Shown here: one piece after another, positions 6,840-12,682 of the stretch
Layout: each line of letters starts with the position of its first letter
Numbering within the stretch: position 1 is the first letter of the stretch
Source of the DNA: Alistipes sp. CAG:435
Lineage (GTDB): Bacteria; Bacteroidota; Bacteroidia; Bacteroidales; UBA932
Length of the DNA: 12,682 nucleotides
Reading direction: 5' to 3'
Assembly (NCBI GenBank): GCA_000433355.1
Contig: FR893164.1
Span: 1-12,682, forward strand
The notes under the pieces: generated by a model
Seen by the model: the letters and a program-made list of their open reading frames with translations, nothing else
Database searches by the model: none
Told to the model about the DNA's origin: nothing
Translations under genes and position numbers: made by a program

Positions 6840-9800
6840 ACACTGTGACAGGTACCGTTACGGACGAAAGCGGCCAGCCGTTGGCCGGAGCGTCCGTGCT
6901 GGTCGCCGGGACAACAGTCGGGGTTAACACCGATCTGGATGGAAACTACTCGGTGACTGTCCCGAAAAATGGGATTCTTGTATTCTCTTTCATCGGCTTT
7001 GAGGAGCAAAGAATTAATCCTGAAGGTCGCAAAACCATCAATGTGGTCCTTGTTGAAGACAAGAACGTGCTTGACGAGACCATCGTCGTCGCGTTCGGAA
7101 CGACAACCAAAGAGGCCTTCACGGGATCCGCTTCCGTCATGAAGTCCGAGCAACTCCAGAAGAGACAGACATCCAACGTTGCCAACTCTCTCGTAGGTAA
7201 TGTCGCCGGTCTCCAGATGAGAGGTGCGTCCGGCGCTCCTGGCGCTGGTGCGGGTTCGATGAACATCCGCGGTATCGCTTCCATGTACGCCTCAACAGAG
7301 CCGCTTGTCATCGTTGACGGCGCCACATATTCCGCATCCCTGTCCAACATTCCTCAGAGCGACATTGAGTCTGTCACCGTCCTTAAGGACGCTGCTTCCG
7401 CCGCCCTGTACGGAGCGCGTGGAGCCGCCGGTGTCATCATCGTCACCACCAAACGCAGCAGGAGCAGTGACGCCATTGTCAACTTCGATGCAAGATGGGG
7501 TGTAAACAGCCGTGCGACGCAGGATTATGAGACCATCACAGACCCTGCTGAATACTATGAGGCATCCTATGCCCAACTCTTCAACAATTATTATTACATC
7601 ACAGGAATGTCAGCTGAGGCCGCCAACGTGAAAGCCAATCAGAGGATGATTGAAATTCTTGGGTATCAGACATACACTGTCCCAGAAGGGCAGCAGCTCA
7701 TAGGCATTGACGGCAAGTTCAATCCTAACGCCACCCTTGGATATGCCATCAAGTCGGGAGACGAGACATACTGGCTCCAGCCGGACAACTGGAAAGACTT
7801 GGCTTACAAGAAAGCCATGCGTCAGGAATATAACCTCAGCATCAACGGTGGCAACGACAAGGCTTCAGTTTACGCAAGTCTAGGCTATCTCAACGAGGAT
7901 GGTATAATTCACTACTCTGGGTACAACCGTATCAGTGGCCGCCTCAAGGCGGACTACCAGGTCAAGAAGTGGCTCAAATTCTCAGGGAATATCGGCTACG
8001 TCCATTCCAAGACAGAGTCGAACCCTAATATGGACACCTCTCTCGGATCAACCAACCTGATGTACTATACCACTCAGATTGCCCCTATCTATCCGGTTTA
8101 TGTCAGGGTTCTCGACTCTAACGGAAATCCTGTCATCAGAACAGACGCCAACGGAAACGAGCAATATGACTATGGTGTACCAGGGAAGGACTATCCTGTA
8201 GCCAGAGCGTTCCTCCAGACGGGTAACCCTTTGGGAAGCAACCGGTACAACAAGCACTATACCATCGGCAACCAGTTGAACGGCACATTCTCTGCCGACG
8301 CCGACATCACTTCCTGGCTCAAGTTCAACGCCACATCCACCATAAACTGGGGCGGCACGCTTTATCACCACTATGACAATGCCCTCTACGGCCCGAAAGT
8401 CGGTGTTAACGGTGAACTCACCAAGTATCAGAACACCGGCTTCCGTACAAACCACACCCAAACTTTGACATATCACAACAAATTCGGGGAACACAACGTG
8501 AACGTTCTCGTGGGCCATGAGTACTATAACACAAAATCCTACTACTTGGAGGCAAATGCCAGAGGTCTTTTCTCTCCTGACATCCAGGAAATCAACGCCG
8601 CGGCGAACAAGTACAATTCACAGGGGTACAAGACCGAGTACAATGTCGAAGGCTATTTCCTGAGCGCCCACTACGACTACGCCCAGAAGTATCATGCCTC
8701 TTTGTCGTACCGTCGTGACGCTTCCTCAAACTTCATGAAGAAAGACGGCAGGTGGTGGGGCGATTTCTGGTCAGTCGGCCTGGCTTGGATAGCATCCAAG
8801 GAGAATTTCCTTGCAGATGCAAGCTGGATTGACATGCTGAAGATCAAGGCTTCGGTTGGACAGCAAGGCAATGACAGCATCGGCAGCAACAGGTACACTG
8901 ATATGTACACCCTTACACCATCCGGCACGTATTCAATGTCCCCTACCTTCTCTGCAATAGGTAATCCAAACATTACTTGGGAGACTACAACCAACATCAA
9001 CGTCGGCACAGAGTTCAGTTTCTGGCACGGACGGCTCTCAGGCTCCCTCGATGTTTATGACAAGATCGCGCAGGACCAGTTGTTCTGGCTCTCAGTCCCG
9101 GAGCATTCCGGCTCACGCGGATATTACGGAAACATGGGTGACATCCGGAATCTCGGTTTCGAGATCGTACTCAATGCGGCTATAGTCAGAACAAAAGCCA
9201 TCGACTGGAACGTGTCCATAAATGCGTCCCACAACTCAACCAAGATCCTCAGCCTTCCGGAGACGAAGATGCTTGATCCGGACAACGGGTACAAAGGCTT
9301 CACCGAGAACAGCCGGTGGTACAAGGTAGGCGGCCCTCTTTACAATGCATTCCGCCACAAATATGCCGGGGTGAACGAAAACGGAGAGGCTCTCTACTAC
9401 GTTGACAGCTCCCTTGACGGAAAAACCGACAGACCTGGCACTCTTACCGACCAAGTCACCACAAATCCTAACGATGCGACAAAGTACGAACTTGGCTCAA
9501 TGCTTCCTAAACTCTTCGGAGGGTTAAGCACTGACCTCAGAGTCGGGAATTTCGATTTCTCCGCCACATTCGATTATCAGTTGGGTGGCAAGATGTATGA
9601 TACACGCTACGCAGGTTTTATGGGGCCATGGGAAAACACTGGCGCCGCAGGTTCCACCTTCCATAAGGACTGGAAAAAGGCCTGGTCTGTGAACAACACT
9701 TCCAGTTCCATTCCAAGATGGTATTACGGTGACCAATATTCCACCGGTGATTCAGACAGGTGGCTCACCAGCTCCAGTTACCTTAACTTCCAATCATTCA

Positions 9801-9994
9801 CGGTTGGTTACACTCTTCCTAGGAATCTTGTCAAAGGCATCTCCAAGGCAAGAGTCTATGCGGCAGGCGAGAACCTTTGGTTCTGGTCAGCCCGAAAAGG
9901 TCTTGATCCTCGTTACTCTTACTCAGAGAATACCACAGTCGCTGTCTACTCACCAGTCCGCACTGTTTCAGCAGGTATTCAGTTGACATTCTAA
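6773..9994 (+). CDS. SusC/RagA-family TonB-dependent outer-membrane transporter (right operon)
   Basis: This is a 1073-residue SusC-type TonB-dependent transporter. The order is signal peptide 1-22, identical at DNA level to that of the left paralogue; carboxypeptidase-regulatory-like domain about 24-95 (GQPLAGASVLVAGTTVG); TonB-box-like DETIVVAFG (101-109); plug about 110-228 with LKDAASAALYGARGAAG (204-220); then a beta-barrel ending in the canonical aromatic C-terminus QLTF. It shares family signatures but not close identity with the left paralogue, so the two probably import different substrates. The start is the ATG at 6773, and no Shine-Dalgarno is visible in the short shared leader. 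The stop is 19 bp from the next susD-like start, indicating an operon. The AT-rich region with promoter-like elements lies immediately upstream, so this is the predicted ON operon in the orientation given. Confidence 0.96.
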   Translation: MGKKLFTIALCLFISIGAAWAQNTVTGTVTDESGQPLAGASVLVAGTTVGVNTDLDGNYSVTVPKNGILVFSFIGFEEQRINPEGRKTINVVLVEDKNVLDETIVVAFGTTTKEAFTGSASVMKSEQLQKRQTSNVANSLVGNVAGLQMRGASGAPGAGAGSMNIRGIASMYASTEPLVIVDGATYSASLSNIPQSDIESVTVLKDAASAALYGARGAAGVIIVTTKRSRSSDAIVNFDARWGVNSRATQDYETITDPAEYYEASYAQLFNNYYYITGMSAEAANVKANQRMIEILGYQTYTVPEGQQLIGIDGKFNPNATLGYAIKSGDETYWLQPDNWKDLAYKKAMRQEYNLSINGGNDKASVYASLGYLNEDGIIHYSGYNRISGRLKADYQVKKWLKFSGNIGYVHSKTESNPNMDTSLGSTNLMYYTTQIAPIYPVYVRVLDSNGNPVIRTDANGNEQYDYGVPGKDYPVARAFLQTGNPLGSNRYNKHYTIGNQLNGTFSADADITSWLKFNATSTINWGGTLYHHYDNALYGPKVGVNGELTKYQNTGFRTNHTQTLTYHNKFGEHNVNVLVGHEYYNTKSYYLEANARGLFSPDIQEINAAANKYNSQGYKTEYNVEGYFLSAHYDYAQKYHASLSYRRDASSNFMKKDGRWWGDFWSVGLAWIASKENFLADASWIDMLKIKASVGQQGNDSIGSNRYTDMYTLTPSGTYSMSPTFSAIGNPNITWETTTNINVGTEFSFWHGRLSGSLDVYDKIAQDQLFWLSVPEHSGSRGYYGNMGDIRNLGFEIVLNAAIVRTKAIDWNVSINASHNSTKILSLPETKMLDPDNGYKGFTENSRWYKVGGPLYNAFRHKYAGVNENGEALYYVDSSLDGKTDRPGTLTDQVTTNPNDATKYELGSMLPKLFGGLSTDLRVGNFDFSATFDYQLGGKMYDTRYAGFMGPWENTGAAGSTFHKDWKKAWSVNNTSSSIPRWYYGDQYSTGDSDRWLTSSSYLNFQSFTVGYTLPRNLVKGISKARVYAAGENLWFWSARKGLDPRYSYSENTTVAVYSPVRTVSAGIQLTF

Positions 9995-10000
9995 TTATTT

Positions 10001-10006
10001 GGAGGA
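10001..10006 (+). promoter_or_regulatory. Ribosome binding site GGAGGA for the right susD-like gene
   Basis: GGAGGA lies seven bases before the ATG at 10014. It is a strong Shine-Dalgarno, unusual beside the other genes here, which lack one. It decides the start in favour of ATG 10014 over the in-frame TTG at 9999, which would place the ribosome site inside the gene. Confidence 0.75.
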
Positions 10007-10013
10007 ATTGAAC

Positions 10014-11687
10014 ATGAAAAAAATCATCAAAGCTTTTATATCAGCAGCCTGCATCGTTCCATTGGCTTCCGGATGTATTCAGGAGATCGAGCCTCAGAGC
10101 GGCAGTGTCACATTGGGGCAGGCGGCAGCAGCCCCTGGGGCTTACGACAATTTTGTCGACGCCATCACAAGTTCCCTCACCGGAGCGTTCACTTACGGCG
10201 GCGAAAGCAACAAATACCCTTGGGATTTCGGTTACCCATCCTTCTATCTGCAAAGGGATGTCATGGGGAATGACATCGCTTGCGAGGACGCTGGCAGCGA
10301 GTGGTACACCACATGGTACGGTTGCGGCACTGGGCTGGGACCGGGGTATGCTGTCTGCCAGCTCCCATGGACATATTATTACAAATGGATAAAGAACTGC
10401 AACACTGTTCTGTCCATGTACAAGGCCACCCCGGACGAGTCCAAAAAGGTCGGAGCCGGTATCGCGCTGGCCATGCGCGCGATGTTCTTCATGGACATAG
10501 CCCGTATGTATTCGGAAAAGACTTACGCAGAAGACAAATCCGCGATCACGGTTCCATTCATCACGGATGAGACCCTTGTCGAGGATTGCATCCACAACCC
10601 TCGGGCAACCAACGAGGTGATTTTCGGTCACATCATTGATGACTTGAACCTCGCCGAGGAATATCTTGCCGGCTATACCCGTGCAGACAAGTTCGTTCCT
10701 GACCAGTCTGTGGTCTATGGACTCAAGGCACGTGCGTATCTTACCATGGAAGATTGGCCTAACGCCGAGAAGTACGCCAAGCTCGCACAGCAAGGTTACA
10801 CTGAGATGACCGCTGACGAGTACACCAATCAGAAGACAGGCTTCAATACCCCTAACGGCTCATGGATCTTTGGCTTGACCTACAAGCCGGATGATAAGAA
10901 CATCACTGTCAACGACGGCGACTCATCCTGGGGGTCACAGATGATTGTAGAGGTCTCAGAATCCGAATGCGGCTATTCCGCGAACTATGTCGGTCCTAAA
11001 CGAATCGACTCTCACCTGTTCTCCACTATCCCGGCCACCGATTTCCGCAGAATGTGCTGGGTGGATCCCGCTATAGACGCCCTTGGCTCAGAGGAGGAGA
11101 AAATCGCCGCTCTCGCAGCGTATTCGGATTCGCCTGGCGGCCTTTACAACACAGGCTACAACGTTTCGGCAAGAAAATCCGTAGGTGGAATTCCTGTCAA
11201 GTTCCGTCCTAAGAACGGAGAACATAAGGATCAGTATGCAGCGTTCACAGTTGCTGTGCCAATCATGAGAGTCGAGGAGATGAAACTAATTGAGATCGAG
11301 GCAGCCGGAATGCAGGACGAGGGGCGTGGAAAGACTCTTCTCACAGAGTTTGCCAAGAAGCGTGACCCTAATTTTGAATATGGCACTCATCATGACGCTT
11401 ATTATGCCACAAGAGCCAACACTTTCCAACAGGAATGCTGGTGGCAGCGCCGAGTGGAGTTTTGGGGCGAAGGACTCGCGACATTTGACATCAAGCGTTA
11501 CAACGCCGGCATCATCCGCAGTTATGCCGGGACAAACCACCCGGAAGGGTATCGTTGGAATGAGACCAAAAATCCTCAATGGATGACCCTTTGCTTCGTT
11601 GGAACCGAATCCAACTACAATCTGGATCTCGTCCAGAATCCTACCCCTATCAAACCTACCGAAGACTCCAAAGAGTTTGTATGGTAA
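10014..11687 (+). CDS. SusD/RagB-family outer-membrane lipoprotein (right operon)
   Basis: This 557-residue SusD-like substrate-binding lipoprotein is partner of the SusC encoded just upstream. The lipoprotein signal ends in LASGC with the lipidated Cys at residue 21. SusD-type helical segments include WTYYYKWIKNCNTVL (about 119-133) and ALAMRAMFFMDIARMYS (about 151-167), followed by TPR-like repeats (KARAYLTMEDWPNAEKYAKLA). The C-terminal RRVEFWGEG and DIKRY motifs match the family. Compared with the left SusD, the N-terminal mature segment differs (CIQEIEPQSG rather than the CxxDYLDTxP pattern) and the sequences are only family-level related, consistent with different ligands. The stop codon is followed by a lipoprotein gene within 14 bp, or overlaps it if an earlier ATG at 11681 is used. 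Confidence 0.95.
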   Translation: MKKIIKAFISAACIVPLASGCIQEIEPQSGSVTLGQAAAAPGAYDNFVDAITSSLTGAFTYGGESNKYPWDFGYPSFYLQRDVMGNDIACEDAGSEWYTTWYGCGTGLGPGYAVCQLPWTYYYKWIKNCNTVLSMYKATPDESKKVGAGIALAMRAMFFMDIARMYSEKTYAEDKSAITVPFITDETLVEDCIHNPRATNEVIFGHIIDDLNLAEEYLAGYTRADKFVPDQSVVYGLKARAYLTMEDWPNAEKYAKLAQQGYTEMTADEYTNQKTGFNTPNGSWIFGLTYKPDDKNITVNDGDSSWGSQMIVEVSESECGYSANYVGPKRIDSHLFSTIPATDFRRMCWVDPAIDALGSEEEKIAALAAYSDSPGGLYNTGYNVSARKSVGGIPVKFRPKNGEHKDQYAAFTVAVPIMRVEEMKLIEIEAAGMQDEGRGKTLLTEFAKKRDPNFEYGTHHDAYYATRANTFQQECWWQRRVEFWGEGLATFDIKRYNAGIIRSYAGTNHPEGYRWNETKNPQWMTLCFVGTESNYNLDLVQNPTPIKPTEDSKEFVW

Positions 11688-11701
11688 AATATATATTGAT
11701 T

Positions 11702-12562
11702 ATGAAAAGATATTTATATGTATTAGCAGGTCTTGCTCTCGCTGCCACTCTGGCTTCATGCGAGAAAGACAAATACGGCACAGACGCAGGAAATGATTCG
11801 ACCCCGAATGTCGTTCTTAAGGCATTCTCGGCCGAACTGCCAAATGACCCAGATTGCGATGCTGTAGTTCGTTTCGCAGCGAACAATGCCACAACAGATG
11901 TGTATTATCTGGCAGAGTTGAAGTCACAGAAGGATGGGCGGAATCTTTCTGATGAAGCGTATGCAGACTACGTGGTGTCCAACGGTACAAAACTGACTGT
12001 AGAGAAAAACCCTTTTGACGGATCATACGTGGGCGACGCAGTTATAAAAAATCTGTATTACGAAAACATCATTTCAGCGGTAGCGGTGGGACAAGGACGC
12101 AAATCTCTGTCTTATGTCTCTTTTACCGGCTTGAAATGGAACACTCTCTGCACCGGTACGTACACTTTTGTCAATTCCTTCTCAAAAGGGCTCGTTGGCG
12201 CCACGAAAGACGATGTGATACTTCAGCAGCAGGATGCCGACAAGACCCAGTACCGGTTGAAGAATCTTTTCGGACTGGGGAAAAATCTCAATTTCTTCAC
12301 AATTGACAAAACAGCCACCGATGAACAGGGTAAATATCAATTCGCCCGCATCCCGGCTCAAAGCACAGGGTTGACACACAGCAAACATGGCGCAATCAGC
12401 ATCAGAGACGTCGGCTACTGGCAGGGTGATGACTCATTCGTGACCGATAGCGGTTTCGAAAGCCGTTTATACGAAGATTATAAATGCATAATTTATGGCC
12501 AGTACTACGTGACAGCAGGAAATGCCGGATATCAAAAGGAATATTTCGTTCCTAACAAATAA
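11702..12562 (+). CDS. Surface lipoprotein of unknown function in SusC/D operon
   Basis: This is a 286-residue predicted lipoprotein: a basic start (MKRY), a hydrophobic stretch, and lipobox LASC with Cys at residue 20. The following EKDK is acidic and charged, in keeping with surface-export signals of Bacteroidota lipoproteins. The mature part seems to have two beta-rich regions. Residues about 33-125 look immunoglobulin/fibronectin-like (ending SYVSFTG), and about 126-286 begin with WNTLCTGTYTF and contain VILQQQDADKTQYRLKNLFG. Its place after susC/susD corresponds to SusE/SusF-type accessory binding lipoproteins, but I do not recognise a named family and no catalytic motif is evident. The ATG at 11702 starts a clean signal peptide. 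An ATG at 11681, overlapping the susD stop as ATGGTAA, would add MVKYILI and is possible by translational coupling. It is the last gene before a strong terminator, so the right operon probably has three genes. Confidence 0.85.
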   Translation: MKRYLYVLAGLALAATLASCEKDKYGTDAGNDSTPNVVLKAFSAELPNDPDCDAVVRFAANNATTDVYYLAELKSQKDGRNLSDEAYADYVVSNGTKLTVEKNPFDGSYVGDAVIKNLYYENIISAVAVGQGRKSLSYVSFTGLKWNTLCTGTYTFVNSFSKGLVGATKDDVILQQQDADKTQYRLKNLFGLGKNLNFFTIDKTATDEQGKYQFARIPAQSTGLTHSKHGAISIRDVGYWQGDDSFVTDSGFESRLYEDYKCIIYGQYYVTAGNAGYQKEYFVPNK

Positions 12563-12587
12563 TCTGTCTCACGCAAACATTTGAATG

Positions 12588-12615
12588 AGGAGGGTGAAAC
12601 ACACCCTCCTTTTTG
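12588..12615 (+). terminator. Rho-independent terminator of the right operon
   Basis: A perfect 9-bp GC-rich stem, AGGAGGGTG (12588-12596) and CACCCTCCT (12602-12610), encloses the loop AAACA and is followed by TTTTG. It lies 25 bp after the stop codon of the lipoprotein gene and ends the three-gene operon. The remaining bases, 12616-12682, show no gene or recognisable element. Confidence 0.93.
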
Positions 12616-12682
12616 TTTATGCTCGAATTATACCGTGCGCCAGATAATTTCATGTCGTTACACCTTATGTGTCCATGTCCAA

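Noticed and set aside
5038..12676. A 10-bp inverted match, ATGGACACAT at 5038-5047 and ATGTGTCCAT at 12667-12676, which might suggest a second inversion boundary.
   Set aside because: It is too short and its flanks do not extend the match. A 10-mer pair is unremarkable over this distance.

Overview
The window looks like a piece of a gut-type Bacteroidales (Bacteroidota) chromosome. The main evidence is two SusC/SusD (RagA/RagB) outer-membrane uptake gene pairs, lipoprotein signals typical of the phylum, weak or absent Shine-Dalgarno sequences before most genes, and upstream DNA with candidate Bacteroidota promoters (TAnnTTTG type). The genus cannot be fixed from the sequence. No rRNA, tRNA, CRISPR array or transposase was seen.

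Layout. A leftward operon occupies 31-4890 (susC-like 1705-4890, then susD-like 31-1677, continuing to the window edge). A rightward operon occupies 6773-12562 (susC-like 6773-9994, susD-like 10014-11687, a lipoprotein of unknown function 11702-12562), closed by a strong hairpin terminator at 12588-12615. The two operons point away from each other. Between them lie a tyrosine recombinase gene (5121-6044, minus strand) with all catalytic residues intact and about 700 bp of AT-rich non-coding DNA (6045-6741).

The key observation is a perfect 98-bp inverted repeat, 4824-4921 versus 6742-6839. Each copy covers the last 31 bp of the 5' untranslated region and the whole signal-peptide coding part of one susC gene. 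It stops one base past the last signal-peptide codon, after which the proteins diverge. The recombinase gene sits between the copies. This is the architecture of a site-specific DNA inversion switch: flipping the 1.82-kb interior keeps both susC reading frames and signal peptides intact while exchanging which operon is joined to the AT-rich, promoter-like end. In the orientation given here, the promoter-like end faces the right operon (predicted ON), and the left operon lies behind the 3' end of the recombinase gene (predicted OFF or low).

Working together, the genes would form a self-contained either/or switch between two outer-membrane import systems with different SusC transporters, SusD binding lipoproteins and accessory lipoprotein content. 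SusC-family inversions and shufflons with tyrosine recombinases are known in Bacteroides, so the principle has precedent. This particular two-operon, promoter-swap, recombinase-inside arrangement is inferred from sequence alone. The substrates cannot be assigned, because no carbohydrate-active enzyme, peptidase or regulator gene is in the window.
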